64,000 nucleotides of DNA from Brachybacterium sp. FME24 (lineage in GTDB: Bacteria > Actinomycetota > Actinomycetes > Actinomycetales > Dermabacteraceae). Position 1 is the stretch's first letter. The number at the start of each line of letters is the position of its first letter. The stretch is taken from positions 1-64,000 of the forward strand of contig NZ_JABUXV010000005.1 of the NCBI RefSeq assembly GCF_014897705.1, read 5' to 3'. A model generated the notes under the pieces. The model was not told where the DNA came from. It did not search any database and saw nothing but the letters and a program-made list of their open reading frames with translations. A program made the position numbers and the translations under genes. Shown here piece by piece: positions 42,779-52,543 of the stretch.

Positions 42779-43609
42779 ATGACCACCACGCTCGATGCCC
42801 ATCCGATCCACACCTGGCTCACCGACATGGACGGTGTCCTCGTCCATGAGCAGTCCGCACTGCCCGGCGCAGCCGATTTCATCGCAGCCCTGCAGCGCTT
42901 CGGTCGACCCTTCCTGGTGCTCACCAACAACTCGATCTTCACGCCGCGCGATCTGCGAGCGCGACTGTCCCGCAGCGGCATCGACATCCCCGAGCAGGCG
43001 ATCTGGACCAGTGCGCTGGCCACGGCCCGCTTCCTCGCGGAGCAGGCGCCCGGTGCGGCCGCGTACGTGATCGGCGAGGCCGGGCTCACCAGCGCGATGC
43101 ACGAGGAGGGGTTCATCCTGGCGGACGCCGACGTCGAGTTCGTCGTGCTGGGGGAGACGCGCACCTATTCCTTCGAATCGATCACCCGCGCCATCCGTCT
43201 GATCTCCGCGGGCGCGAAGTTCATCGCCACCAACCCCGACGTCACGGGCCCCAGCGCCGAGGGACCGACGCCGGCCACCGGCTCCGTCGCCGCGATGATC
43301 ACCGCCGCCACGGGTATCCGCCCGTACTACATCGGCAAGCCGAACCCCCTGATGATGCGCACGGCGCTGAATCGTCTCGGCGCGCACTCGGAGACGTCCG
43401 TGATGATCGGTGACCGCATGGACACCGATGTGAAGTCCGGTCTGGAGGCAGGCATGCGCTCGGTGCTGGTGCTGTCCGGTTCGACCCGCGAGGAGGAGAT
43501 CCCGCAGTACCCGTACCGGCCCACCGCGGTCCTGGACGGCATCGCCGATGTCGTGCCCCTGGTCGAGCAGCTCACACCGATCGAGTCCGTCGAGCTCGGA
43601 GAGGACTGA
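42779..43609 (+). CDS. HAD-IIA family sugar-phosphatase (NagD-like)
   Basis: The 276-residue protein has the HAD nucleophile motif WLTDMDGVLVHE with Asp16 and Asp18, motif II in FLVLTNNS, the Lys in YYIGKPNPLMM and the Mg2+-binding motif MIGDRMDTDVKSGLEAGM. The cap between motifs I and III is the type IIA alpha/beta insert. It removes phosphate from a small phosphorylated metabolite; NagD relatives act on nucleotides or sugar phosphates, and the substrate here is unknown. It has no Shine-Dalgarno; CACACT stands six bases before the ATG, suggesting leaderless translation. Confidence 0.92.
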   Translation: MTTTLDAHPIHTWLTDMDGVLVHEQSALPGAADFIAALQRFGRPFLVLTNNSIFTPRDLRARLSRSGIDIPEQAIWTSALATARFLAEQAPGAAAYVIGEAGLTSAMHEEGFILADADVEFVVLGETRTYSFESITRAIRLISAGAKFIATNPDVTGPSAEGPTPATGSVAAMITAATGIRPYYIGKPNPLMMRTALNRLGAHSETSVMIGDRMDTDVKSGLEAGMRSVLVLSGSTREEEIPQYPYRPTAVLDGIADVVPLVEQLTPIESVELGED

Positions 43610-43660
43610 GAGCGCGGACGCATTCTCTGCGGTCAGGCGCCTCATGAGAGAATCGTGCAC

Positions 43661-44911
43661 ATGTTGCGCTGGTTCACGGCCGGGGAGTCACACGGCCCTT
43701 CCCTCATCTCCCTGCTCGACGGCGTCCCTGCCGGAGTCGAGCTGACCAGTGACGATCTGAAGGCCACGCTGGCCCGCCGACGTCTCGGCCACGGCCGCGG
43801 AAGCCGCCAGAAGTTCGAGCAGGACGTGGTGAGCATCCACTCCGGGCTCCGTCATGGTCGTACTCTCGGCTCCCCGCTCGCGATCGAGATCGCGAACTCC
43901 GAATGGCCCAAATGGGAGAAGGTCATGAGCGCCGATCCGGTGCAGCGCGAGGACCTCGTCGTCGACGCCGGCACCGGTGACGAGCGGGAGATCGCCCGCA
44001 ACCGGCCCCTGACCCGCCCCCGGCCCGGCCACGCCGACCTGTCCGGAATGCTGAAGTACGGCTTCGAGGAGGCCCGCCCGATCCTCGAGCGTGCGAGCGC
44101 GCGCGAGACCGCGGCCCGCGTGGTCGCCGGCCGCGTGGCGGCAGCCATCCTGGAGCAGGCCGCCGGGATCCGACTGGTCTCCCACACCCTCGGCGTCGGC
44201 TCCGTGCGCGTACCCGAGGACGCCCCCCTGCCGACGCCGGACGACGACGCCGCTCTGGACGCTGATCCCTTGCGCTGCTTCCACCCCGCGACGTCCTCGG
44301 CGATGGTCGCCGAGGTCGACGCCGCGAAGGCGGACGGCGACACCCTGGGCGGGGTCGTCGAGGTGCTCGCCTACGATCTCCCCGTCGGACTGGGCTCCCA
44401 CACCCAGTGGGACCGGAAGCTCGACGGCCGGCTCGCGCAGGCGATCATGTCCATCCAGGCGATGAAGGGCGTGGAGATCGGTGACGGCTTCGCGACGGCC
44501 GCACGCCGCGGCTCCGACGCCCACGACGAGATCCTCTCTGCGGGCCAGGACGACGCCGCCGCCGCGGTCCCGCGCGCCAGCAACCGCGCCGGCGGACTCG
44601 AGGGCGGCATGACCAACGGTCAGGTGCTGCGAGTGCGCGGTGCCTTGAAGCCGATCTCGACCGTTCCGCGCGCCCTGCGCACCATCGATGTGCGCACCGG
44701 CGAGCAGACCACCGCCAACCATCAGCGCTCCGACACCTGCGCGGTCGCTCCCGCCGCGGTCATCGCGGAGGCCGTGGTCGCCCTGACCCTCGTCGACGCC
44801 CTGCTGGAGAAGACCGGTGGCGACAGCGTCGACGAGATCCGGGCCCACCTCGCCGGCACCCTCGAGCTGCAGTCCCGCATCGTGGGCGGTGGCGCGGACG
44901 CCGCCACGTGA
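43661..44911 (+). CDS. aroC: Chorismate synthase
   Basis: The 416-residue FMN-dependent enzyme converts EPSP to chorismate. [21 protein letters not shown] is the N-terminal signature; [29 protein letters not shown] and [14 protein letters not shown] follow, and the C-terminal signature includes [14 protein letters not shown]. Start choice is between GTG at 43655 and ATG at 43661; the ATG matches the usual M-L-R-W start. First gene of the aro operon, overlapping aroK. Confidence 0.97.
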   Translation: MLRWFTAGESHGPSLISLLDGVPAGVELTSDDLKATLARRRLGHGRGSRQKFEQDVVSIHSGLRHGRTLGSPLAIEIANSEWPKWEKVMSADPVQREDLVVDAGTGDEREIARNRPLTRPRPGHADLSGMLKYGFEEARPILERASARETAARVVAGRVAAAILEQAAGIRLVSHTLGVGSVRVPEDAPLPTPDDDAALDADPLRCFHPATSSAMVAEVDAAKADGDTLGGVVEVLAYDLPVGLGSHTQWDRKLDGRLAQAIMSIQAMKGVEIGDGFATAARRGSDAHDEILSAGQDDAAAAVPRASNRAGGLEGGMTNGQVLRVRGALKPISTVPRALRTIDVRTGEQTTANHQRSDTCAVAPAAVIAEAVVALTLVDALLEKTGGDSVDEIRAHLAGTLELQSRIVGGGADAAT

Positions 44912-45453
44912 GCGGGCCTGCCGTCATCCTGCTCGGCCCCATGGGGGCCGGGAAGACCAGCGTCGGGCGTGAGCTCGCGGCACGTCTGGACGTGCACTTC
45001 GACGACCTCGACGCGATGATCGTCGCCGAGGCCGGCCGCTCCATCCCGGCCATCTTCGAGACCGAGGGCGAGAACGGGTTCCGGGAGCTCGAGGCCGCCG
45101 TGCTCGCGCACGCCCTGGTCTCGACCCGCGGTGTGCTCTCCCTGGGCGGGGGAGCCGTCACCCAGGCGCATTCCCGGGAGCGCTTGCGCGGCGGGCCGAT
45201 CGTGCTGCTCGAGATCGACGAGGCGGTGGTCGCCAGTCGGCTCGGCCGGGGCCGTGGCCGCCCGATGCTCGCCGGGGACCAGGACCCGATGATCCGCTGG
45301 CGCGAGCTCGCCGCGCAGCGGTACCCGATCTACCGCGACCTGGCACGCTGGAGCGTCGACGCCGGCCGCGGCAGCGCCGCCTCCGTCGCGCGCGTCATCA
45401 CCGACATCATGGGGCAGGACCTGCTGGTCGGCCCCGAGGAGGAGAACGTATGA
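44908..45453 (+). CDS. aroK: Shikimate kinase
   Basis: The 181-residue kinase phosphorylates shikimate at the 3-hydroxyl. P-loop GPMGAGKT is at residues 10-17, the shikimate-binding Asp in FDDLDAMI, the GGG motif LSLGGGAVT and the lid GRGRGRPML. The GTG start overlaps the aroC stop and the end overlaps aroB by ATGA. Length is as expected. Confidence 0.96.
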   Translation: MSGPAVILLGPMGAGKTSVGRELAARLDVHFDDLDAMIVAEAGRSIPAIFETEGENGFRELEAAVLAHALVSTRGVLSLGGGAVTQAHSRERLRGGPIVLLEIDEAVVASRLGRGRGRPMLAGDQDPMIRWRELAAQRYPIYRDLARWSVDAGRGSAASVARVITDIMGQDLLVGPEEENV

Positions 45454-46529
45454 CCACGACCGTGATTCCCGTGACCACCCCGACCGGCGGCTACGACGTG
45501 CACGTCGGCCGCGGGATCCTCGCCGACGTGCCCGGGCTGATCCCGGAGCGCGTGCGGCGCGTGGTCATCGTCCACCAGCCCAGCCTCCGCGAGGTCGCCG
45601 AAGAGGTTCGCGCCTCGGTCTCGGGCACCGGGCGCGATGCCTTCGCCGCGGAGATCCCCGACGGCGAAGAGGCCAAGACCGCCCAGGTCGCCGGGTTCCT
45701 CTGGGGCGTGTGCGGGCAGGCCGAGATCGGCCGCGGAGACCTGATCATCGCCCTCGGGGGCGGGGCCGCCACCGACCTGGCCGGCTTCGTCGCCGCGTCC
45801 TGGCTGCGGGGCATCGACGTGCTGCAGGTCCCGACCACGGTCGCCGCCATGGTCGATGCCGCCGTGGGCGGGAAGACGGGCATCAACACGTCCGAGGGCA
45901 AGAACCTCGTCGGCGCCTTCCATCCGCCGATCGCCGTGCTGGCTGATCTCGATGTCCTCGCGGGGCTCGGCGCCCATGACGTCGCCGCCGGCCTCGCCGA
46001 GGTCGTCAAGGGCGGATTCATCGCCGATGAGCGGATCCTCGAGATCATCGAGGCGGATCCGCAGGCCGTGCTCGACGTCGCCAGCGACGCCTTTCGCGAG
46101 GTCGTCGAGCGCAAGATCCGCATCAAGGCGGACGTCGTCTCCGGCGATCTCACAGAACAGGGCAATCGCGAGATCCTCAACTACGGCCACACCCTCGGTC
46201 ACGCGATCGAACGCAACGAGCGCTACCAGTGGCGTCACGGAGCCGCCGTGTCCGTCGGCATGATGTTCGCCGCGGAGCTGTCCCATCTGGCCGGGAAGCT
46301 CTCCGAGGCCGACGTCGACCGTCACCGCAGCATCCTCCTCTCCCTGGGCCTGCCCACCACCTACCGCGACCGACAGTGGCCGAAGCTGGAGGACGCCATG
46401 AAACGCGACAAGAAGACCCGCGCGGGCCTGCTGCGATTCGTGGTGCTCGACCGGATCGGCACGGTCTCCCGTCTCGAGGGCCCCGATCCTGCGCTGCTCC
46501 TGTCCGCCTACGCCGCGATCACGGCCTGA
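45450..46529 (+). CDS. aroB: 3-dehydroquinate synthase
   Basis: The 359-residue NAD- and metal-dependent enzyme forms dehydroquinate from DAHP. NAD-binding GGGAATDLAGFVA, GGKTGINTSEGKNLVGAFHPP (catalytic region) and the zinc-binding GHTLGHAIE are present. GAGGAGGAG precedes the ATG. aroD starts seven bases after its stop. Confidence 0.97.
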   Translation: MTTTVIPVTTPTGGYDVHVGRGILADVPGLIPERVRRVVIVHQPSLREVAEEVRASVSGTGRDAFAAEIPDGEEAKTAQVAGFLWGVCGQAEIGRGDLIIALGGGAATDLAGFVAASWLRGIDVLQVPTTVAAMVDAAVGGKTGINTSEGKNLVGAFHPPIAVLADLDVLAGLGAHDVAAGLAEVVKGGFIADERILEIIEADPQAVLDVASDAFREVVERKIRIKADVVSGDLTEQGNREILNYGHTLGHAIERNERYQWRHGAAVSVGMMFAAELSHLAGKLSEADVDRHRSILLSLGLPTTYRDRQWPKLEDAMKRDKKTRAGLLRFVVLDRIGTVSRLEGPDPALLLSAYAAITA

Positions 46530-46536
46530 GGCCGCC

Positions 46537-47343
46537 ATGACGACGGAGAGCATGCCCATCACCGCGACGGTCCGCGGCATCGAACTGGGCCGGGCGCGCC
46601 CCGAGATCATCGTGCCGATCATGGGCGACGATCAGGAGGCAGTGCTGGCCCAGGCCAGTGCCGCCGCCGCGACGTCGGCTCGCATCATCGAGTGGCGGAT
46701 CGATCATTTCCGCCCCGACGTCGAGGATCCCGAAGCGCATCGCGAGCTCGTCCTCGCCTCCTTGCCCGCGCTGCGGGCACAGCTCGGACCGGACCGGGCG
46801 CTGCTGGCCACAGTGCGCACCTCCGCCGAGGGCGGCGCCCGTCAGATTCGGGACTCGGACCTCGCCGTCCTGCTGGAGGCCCTGATCGCGACGCGACGGG
46901 CCGGCTCGCAATCGCCCATCGACCTGATCGACATCGAGACCTCGCGCACCCCGGAGATCGTCGCGCGGGTGATGGCCACGGCGCATCGCAACGGCGTGGT
47001 CGTCGTCGGCTCCTTCCATGACTTCACCTCGACCCCGAGCGAGGAGGAGCTGGTCGAGCTGCTCCGGGCCCAGCGCCGCCTGGGAGCCGATGTCCCGAAG
47101 GTCGCCGTGACCCCGAGCTCGGCGCGCGACGTCCTGGCGCTGATGTCGGCCAGCCTCACCGTCGCGGCGGAGGGGAAGGGCCCGCATATCGCGATCAGCA
47201 TGGGATCGCTGGGCGTGGTCAGCCGGGTGGCCGCGGAGACCTTCGGCAGCGCCGCCACGTTCGCCTCGGTCGGGAAGACCTCGGCCCCCGGGCAGGTCGA
47301 GGCCACGGAGGTTTCACGGATGCTGGAGCTCCTGCGCCCCTGA
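46537..47343 (+). CDS. aroD: 3-dehydroquinate dehydratase, type I
   Basis: The 268-residue protein is a class I (Schiff-base) dehydroquinase. Conserved EWRIDHF near residue 50, the catalytic His in VVVGSFHDF near 160 and the Schiff-base Lys in PKVAVTP near 187 are all present, followed by ISMGSLGVVSRV. It dehydrates 3-dehydroquinate to dehydroshikimate. Mycobacteria and Streptomyces have the unrelated type II enzyme at this operon position, so this is a replacement by an analogous enzyme. The gene ends before a hairpin terminator. Confidence 0.93.
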   Translation: MTTESMPITATVRGIELGRARPEIIVPIMGDDQEAVLAQASAAAATSARIIEWRIDHFRPDVEDPEAHRELVLASLPALRAQLGPDRALLATVRTSAEGGARQIRDSDLAVLLEALIATRRAGSQSPIDLIDIETSRTPEIVARVMATAHRNGVVVVGSFHDFTSTPSEEELVELLRAQRRLGADVPKVAVTPSSARDVLALMSASLTVAAEGKGPHIAISMGSLGVVSRVAAETFGSAATFASVGKTSAPGQVEATEVSRMLELLRP

Positions 47344-47348
47344 GTCCG

Positions 47349-47367
47349 GGCCGGGTCGCTCCCGGCC
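47349..47367 (+). terminator. Terminator of the aro operon
   Basis: GGCCGGG-TCGCT-CCCGGCC is a 7-bp GC stem starting six bases after the aroD stop, followed by a G/T-rich stretch without a T-run. Confidence 0.6.
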
Positions 47368-47443
47368 GTCGGGGGTGGGCAGCGCCTCGTGATCACGGAC
47401 GAGTCGCGCAGCCGTGGTCGAGCACCACCACACGCCGTTCCTG

Positions 47444-48379
47444 TCAGGAACCGGGCCGGTCCCCGGGATCGTCACCCTCCGGACTGGCCCCGTCCTGACG
47501 CCATGACCTGTCGGTCTCCGCGCCGCCGGACCGAGGGGCGTCGATGTCGGGCTCGTCCTGCTCGGCGAAGGTGCGCTCCGCGTAGTCACCGGCGTCCGCG
47601 TCCAGGAAGCTGACGTCGTCGGCGAGATCGTCGGTGGTGGCATCGACCACCGGGATCGTGCCCGTCTCCAGGGCCACCCGTTCACGCTCCGAGCGTCGGG
47701 TGCGACGCACCAGGGCCTTCACCTGTGAGGCGGACATCGTCACCTGCCACTCACCATGGGCGGGCAGCGACCAGCGCCGCCAGGCGGCGAGCCCGGCCAG
47801 CAGAGCCCCGAGCGCGACCGCGACCAGCACGAAGGGAGACGGGATGCCGAGCGCGACGACGATCCAGGTCCCGATCGCGGTGACCAGTGCACCGGTCGCA
47901 TACAGCGGTCCGCCCCCGAAGATGACGGGGATGCGCCCCACCAGCACGTCGCGGATCGCCCCTCCGCCGACTGCGCTGGTGACGCCCAGCAGGATCGCGG
48001 GCAGCGGCTCGAGCCCGTAGCCGAAGGATTTGGCGGTGCCGGTCGCCGCCCACAGCGCCATCGCGGCGATGTCCAGCACCGTGACCAGGCGCCGCCACCA
48101 CGGGCCGTCGGTGGGTATCAGGAAGGCCAAGAGCGAACCGGCCAGAGCGCAGGTCAGGTACCACGGCCCGTCGAAGGCGGCCGGCGTGCCGTAGTCGAGG
48201 ATCAGATCGCGCACGAGGCCCCCGCCCAGGCCGGCCACGATCCCGATGATCGCGAAGCCCACGGCGTCGAAGTTCAACCGGGCGGCGAGGGCTCCTGCAG
48301 CGAGACCCATGACGAAGACCCCGATCAGGTCCAGCACACGCAGGAAGTCGTTGGTCACGAGCAGCTCGAGGGGGTTCAC
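47444..48379 (-). CDS. TRIC-type cation channel family membrane protein (UPF0126)
   Basis: The 311-residue protein has about seven transmembrane helices in the first 210 residues. Two related halves carry GIVAGLGGGLVRDLIL and TSAVGGGAIRDVLVGRIPV, the glycine-rich signatures of the bacterial TRIC/UPF0126 family. A cytoplasmic acidic tail of about 100 residues is unusual for the family. Bacterial TRIC proteins conduct K+; a transport role for glycine has also been proposed for relatives. Its GTG start has TACCGT exactly six bases upstream, consistent with a leaderless promoter divergent from coaE. Confidence 0.9.
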   Translation of the reverse strand: MNPLELLVTNDFLRVLDLIGVFVMGLAAGALAARLNFDAVGFAIIGIVAGLGGGLVRDLILDYGTPAAFDGPWYLTCALAGSLLAFLIPTDGPWWRRLVTVLDIAAMALWAATGTAKSFGYGLEPLPAILLGVTSAVGGGAIRDVLVGRIPVIFGGGPLYATGALVTAIGTWIVVALGIPSPFVLVAVALGALLAGLAAWRRWSLPAHGEWQVTMSASQVKALVRRTRRSERERVALETGTIPVVDATTDDLADDVSFLDADAGDYAERTFAEQDEPDIDAPRSGGAETDRSWRQDGASPEGDDPGDRPGS

Positions 48380-48532
48380 GCCTCGACGGTAGCCGCCCGC
48401 GGGGCCGGAGAGGTGATCGGACGGGTCACACCAGCGGGAAGCGTGCCCACGGTCCGGCCAGCTGTCGGGCGAGCCGGAGAACGGAGAACGGAGCCGCCCT
48501 CGATCGGTGGCCGCAACGCACTCCTGCCCACG

Positions 48533-48538
48533 TACGAT
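48533..48538 (+). promoter_or_regulatory. Leaderless-type -10 of coaE
   Basis: TACGAT ends exactly six bases before the coaE ATG, and no Shine-Dalgarno lies between. Initiation would put the ATG at or very near the transcript 5' end. Confidence 0.5.
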
Positions 48539-48544
48539 CGGGCC

Positions 48545-49171
48545 ATGAGCTCGAGCCCCACCCTCTGCCCTTCTCTGCTGCGGCTCGGGCTGACCGGGGG
48601 CATCGGGTCGGGAAAATCGACGGTCGCTGCGATCTGGCGTGAGGCAGGGCACCGGGTGATCGATCTGGACGCCCACTCCCGCGCCGTGCTCGACACCCCT
48701 GGCGAGGGGATCGAGGAGGCCGTCGCCCGCTTCGGCGAGACCTACCGGGCACCGAGCGGCACCATCGACCGCGCGGCCCTCGCCGCACTCGTCTTCGCCG
48801 ACGCCGCCGCCCGCACCGATCTCGAGCAGATCGTGCTGAGCAGGGTCGCGCAAGCGGTCTCTCACGAGGAAGCTGACGCCGTCGCCGCGGGGGAGCGCCT
48901 GGTGATCCACGACAGCCCGCTGCTGCTGGAGCAGGACAAGGACGGTGACTACCAGGCGGTCGTCGCGGTCCTCGCGCGCCGGGCGGACCGCATCGAGCGA
49001 GTCCAGCGGGATCGCGGCAAGGATCGCGACTACGTCGAGTCGATCATGGCAGTCCAGGTCACGGACGTGGAGAGAATCCGCCGCGCGGACCGCCTGGTGC
49101 TGAACACCTCGTCGCGAGCGGTCCTCGAGAAGCGCGCTCTGAGGGCACTGTCACGAGCCCTGCACGCCTGA
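48545..49171 (+). CDS. coaE: Dephospho-CoA kinase
   Basis: The 208-residue kinase performs the last step of coenzyme A synthesis. P-loop GGIGSGKS (18-25), VIDLDAHSRAVL (adenosine/CoA binding) and VIHDSPLLLEQ are family motifs. No second domain is fused. Position between rpsA and uvrB is conserved in actinobacteria. The ATG is preceded by a -10-like hexamer at leaderless spacing. Confidence 0.95.
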   Translation: MSSSPTLCPSLLRLGLTGGIGSGKSTVAAIWREAGHRVIDLDAHSRAVLDTPGEGIEEAVARFGETYRAPSGTIDRAALAALVFADAAARTDLEQIVLSRVAQAVSHEEADAVAAGERLVIHDSPLLLEQDKDGDYQAVVAVLARRADRIERVQRDRGKDRDYVESIMAVQVTDVERIRRADRLVLNTSSRAVLEKRALRALSRALHA

Positions 49172-49198
49172 GCCCATCCGACTGTCGGCCCCGGGCCG

Positions 49199-49204
49199 TA
49201 GGCT
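49199..49204 (+). promoter_or_regulatory. Leaderless-type -10 of uvrB
   Basis: TAGGCT ends exactly six bases before the uvrB ATG, which has no Shine-Dalgarno. No LexA-like repeat was seen here, in contrast to uvrA. Confidence 0.5.
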
Positions 49205-49210
49205 CGACCC

Positions 49211-51316
49211 ATGCGTCCTGTCACCGATCTGGTCCGCGCCGAACATCCCTTCGAAGTCGTCTCCGAGTACACCCCCTCGGGTGACCAGCCGACCGCCATC
49301 GCCGATCTCACCCGTCGCATCAACGACGGTGAGCAGGACGTGGTGCTGCTGGGCGCCACCGGCACCGGCAAGTCGGCGACCACCGCCTGGCTGATCGAGC
49401 AGGTGCAGCGACCCACCCTGGTCATGGCGCACAACAAGACCCTCGCCGCGCAGCTGGCGAGCGAGTTCCGTGATCTGCTGCCGCACAACGCCGTGGAGTA
49501 CTTCGTCTCGTACTACGACTATTACCAGCCGGAGGCGTACGTCCCCCAGTCGGACACCTTCATCGAGAAGGATTCCTCGGTCAACGCCGAGGTCGAGCGG
49601 CTGCGGCACAGCGCGACCAACTCCCTGCTCACGCGCCGCGATGTGGTCGTGGTGTCCTCGGTGTCCTGCATCTACGGCCTGGGCACCCCGCAGGAATACG
49701 TCGACCGGATGGTGCAGATCTCCCGCGACCAGCAGCTCGATCGTGACGAGCTGCTGCAGCGCTTCGTGGACATGCAGTACGACCGCAACGACATCGCCTT
49801 CGAACGCGGCACGTTCCGCGTGCGCGGTGACACCGTCGAGATCATCCCGATGTACGAGGAGCTCGCGATCCGCATCGAGTTCTTCGGCGACCAGGTCGAT
49901 GCGATCTACACCCTGCACCCGATGACGGGAGAGGTGATCCGCCAGGAGGATCACATCCACATCTTCCCCGCCTCCCACTACGTCGCCGGTCCCGAACGTC
50001 TCTCGCGCGCCATCGGCACCATCGAGATCGAACTCCGAGAGCGCCTCGAGGAGCTCGAGGCGCAGAACAAGCTGCTCGAGGCGCAGCGGCTGCGGATGCG
50101 CACCACCCATGACCTGGAGATGCTGCGCCAGATGGGTTCCACCAACGGCGTGGAGAACTACTCCCGCCACTTGGACGGGCGCGACTCCGGCACGGCGCCG
50201 AACACCCTCATGGACTACTTCCCCGAGGACTTCCTGCTGGTCATCGACGAGTCCCATGTGACGGTCCCGCAGATCGGCGCGATGTTCGAGGGGGACCGCT
50301 CCCGCAAGCGCACGCTGGTGGACTTCGGGTTCCGCCTGCCCAGCGCCCTGGACAACCGCCCGCTGACCTTCTCGGAGTTCACCGAGCGCACCGGTCAGAC
50401 CGTCTACCTCTCCGCGACCCCCGCCGCCTACGAGCTGGGCAAGGGGAACGGCGTGGTCGAGCAGATCATCCGGCCGACGGGTCTGGTGGACCCCGAGGTG
50501 ATCGTCAAACCCATCAAGGGGCAGATCGACGACCTGCGCGAGGAGATCGAGAAGCGGGTCCAGCGCGACGAGCGAGTGCTGGTGACCACGCTGACCAAGC
50601 GCATGGCCGAGGACCTCACGGACTTCCTGCTGGAGAACGGGGTCAGGGTCCAGTACCTGCACTCCGACGTCGACACCCTGCGCCGGATCGAGCTGCTGCG
50701 CTCCCTGCGCCAGGGCGAGTTCGACGTGCTGGTGGGCATCAATCTGCTGCGCGAGGGTCTGGATCTTCCCGAGGTGTCCCTGGTGGCGATCCTCGACGCC
50801 GACAAGGAGGGCTTCCTGCGCTCGCGCACCTCCCTCATCCAGACCATCGGCCGCGCCGCGCGCAACGTCTCCGGCGAGGTGCACATGTATGCCGATCGGA
50901 TCACCGACTCGATGCAGTCCGCGATCGACGAGACCAACCGTCGTCGCGAGAAGCAGGTCGCCTACAACACGAAGTACGGCATCGACCCGACGCCGTTGCG
51001 CAAGCGCATCGCCGACGTCACCGACATGCTGGCTCGCGAGGACATCGACACCGACACCCTGATGTCGACCGACTACCGTTCCGGCAAGGACCGAGTGGCC
51101 CGCGACCGGGCGCGCGCGAACACGGTCGATGCGGTCAACAACCGCACCGTCGACCTCGGCGACGACCCGGTCGGTTCTCTGACCGGCATGATCGACGAGA
51201 TGACGGCGCAGATGCACCAGGCCGCCGAAACCCTCCAGTTCGAGGCAGCAGCCCGCTTGCGTGATGAGGTCCAGGAGCTCAAGAAGGAGCTGCGGGCTAT
51301 CCAGCGCTCGTCGTGA
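49211..51316 (+). CDS. uvrB: Excinuclease ABC subunit B
   Basis: The 701-residue helicase-like damage verifier of nucleotide excision repair. Walker A is GATGTGKS near residue 53, the damage-probing beta-hairpin [20 protein letters not shown] follows, DEx box VIDESHV, and helicase motifs V-VI ending [19 protein letters not shown]. The C-terminal UVR motif (about 665-700) binds UvrC. Its last 20 bases overlap the 3' end of the convergent glycosidase-like gene. Confidence 0.98.
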   Translation: MRPVTDLVRAEHPFEVVSEYTPSGDQPTAIADLTRRINDGEQDVVLLGATGTGKSATTAWLIEQVQRPTLVMAHNKTLAAQLASEFRDLLPHNAVEYFVSYYDYYQPEAYVPQSDTFIEKDSSVNAEVERLRHSATNSLLTRRDVVVVSSVSCIYGLGTPQEYVDRMVQISRDQQLDRDELLQRFVDMQYDRNDIAFERGTFRVRGDTVEIIPMYEELAIRIEFFGDQVDAIYTLHPMTGEVIRQEDHIHIFPASHYVAGPERLSRAIGTIEIELRERLEELEAQNKLLEAQRLRMRTTHDLEMLRQMGSTNGVENYSRHLDGRDSGTAPNTLMDYFPEDFLLVIDESHVTVPQIGAMFEGDRSRKRTLVDFGFRLPSALDNRPLTFSEFTERTGQTVYLSATPAAYELGKGNGVVEQIIRPTGLVDPEVIVKPIKGQIDDLREEIEKRVQRDERVLVTTLTKRMAEDLTDFLLENGVRVQYLHSDVDTLRRIELLRSLRQGEFDVLVGINLLREGLDLPEVSLVAILDADKEGFLRSRTSLIQTIGRAARNVSGEVHMYADRITDSMQSAIDETNRRREKQVAYNTKYGIDPTPLRKRIADVTDMLAREDIDTDTLMSTDYRSGKDRVARDRARANTVDAVNNRTVDLGDDPVGSLTGMIDEMTAQMHQAAETLQFEAAARLRDEVQELKKELRAIQRSS

Positions 51317-52385
51317 ACGGAGATCCGCCGGGCGAGCCGGGCGTGGCCCCGCCGTGCAGCTCGACCGCCGTGACCGAGAGATAGAACGGTGACGGGACGA
51401 CGGGTGCTTGCCCGCGGAGCACACGTCGGGTGATCAAGCGCGGCCAGCGGGGCGTGTCCCGGACCCCGGTGGCGTAGAGGACCACGCGATCGGGGTCGGC
51501 GGTGTGCAGAATTCCCGGTCCGTAGGTGCCGCGTGCCAGGCTCTCCGGCGTGCCTGATTCGTCGGTGCGAAGAACATGCCGAGGTGTCGACCACTCCTCG
51601 GGATCCGCACTGAGCACCGTCGCGGTGCTGATCCATAGACCCTGCGGCGGCATTCCTCCTGAACCGTGGATGTCCGCGCCGCGGGCGAGAACCATGAGCC
51701 ATCCGCCCGGCACTCGGGTGATCGCGTTGTCGAAGAAGCCGTCGCTCGAGGTCGTGAAGACGCGGGGGTCGCTCCACATCAGCCCATCGGCGCTCTCGAC
51801 GACGCGAATCTCGTAATCGGGCAGGTCGCCGGGACCGATCTCGTAGGGATTCGCCTGGAACCACATCAGATAGCGATCCCCGTCATGCACGACGAGCGGC
51901 TCGAGCACACTGCGCCGGAGTGCATCGCCACGCACCAGCGGTTCCTCTCGCCGGTGCCACTGACCGTCGCGATGCTCAAGAACCCCGATGGCATATTCGC
52001 TTTTCGGGCCGTACTGCTTCGTCGATCTCCTGCCCGTGTAGTAGATGCGTGCCGGCTGGTCAGCGGTGGCCGGTACGAACGAGGGAGTGTGCATCCCGGC
52101 GCCGTCCCACGCGCCGCGCGGCGGGTCCGCGGCCAGAGGGAGGGCGCGGCCCCGCGCATCGGTCGCCACGAGCCAGGAGTCACCGGCCGGATCGGCGTGC
52201 GACGGGAGGGTCGCCACGTACAGACGATTGCGGAACGAGGTCGAGAAGCCGCCGAGGAACATCGTCGGGGTGCCGTCGATGAGATGGACGTCGGGATCGC
52301 CCACACCCAGGATGCCGTGCGGCATCGGTCCGTCGACCATGTCCCAGATGCTGAGGGGTCGAGACGTTCGCAGGGAATCGGTCAT
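51297..52385 (-). CDS. Five-bladed beta-propeller glycosidase-like protein (GH43/GH32-like)
   Basis: The 362-residue protein has repeated strands with spaced acidic residues: [36 protein letters not shown] and [19 protein letters not shown]. An Asp near the start and a central Glu in a propeller resemble the catalytic layout of GH43/GH32/GH68-clan enzymes. It has no signal peptide, so it should act inside the cell or be a non-catalytic relative. The ATG at 52385 is chosen because GGAG precedes it; a GTG lies three bases upstream. It is convergent with uvrB. Substrate unknown. Confidence 0.6.
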   Translation of the reverse strand: MTDSLRTSRPLSIWDMVDGPMPHGILGVGDPDVHLIDGTPTMFLGGFSTSFRNRLYVATLPSHADPAGDSWLVATDARGRALPLAADPPRGAWDGAGMHTPSFVPATADQPARIYYTGRRSTKQYGPKSEYAIGVLEHRDGQWHRREEPLVRGDALRRSVLEPLVVHDGDRYLMWFQANPYEIGPGDLPDYEIRVVESADGLMWSDPRVFTTSSDGFFDNAITRVPGGWLMVLARGADIHGSGGMPPQGLWISTATVLSADPEEWSTPRHVLRTDESGTPESLARGTYGPGILHTADPDRVVLYATGVRDTPRWPRLITRRVLRGQAPVVPSPFYLSVTAVELHGGATPGSPGGSPFTTSAG

Positions 52386-52543
52386 CACTGTCTCCGTGGG
52401 GTCGGGCGCGCCGAACGGCGCGGACTCCCCTGCGGATCAGGTAGGTCGATGCTTCGACGCTAGCAGCTGGGAGCTCCCTGCGCGACAGCGGAGAATTCCG
52501 GGCGCGTGCTCTGAGACCGTGAGAGAGTCGGAGAGGTTGCGGG

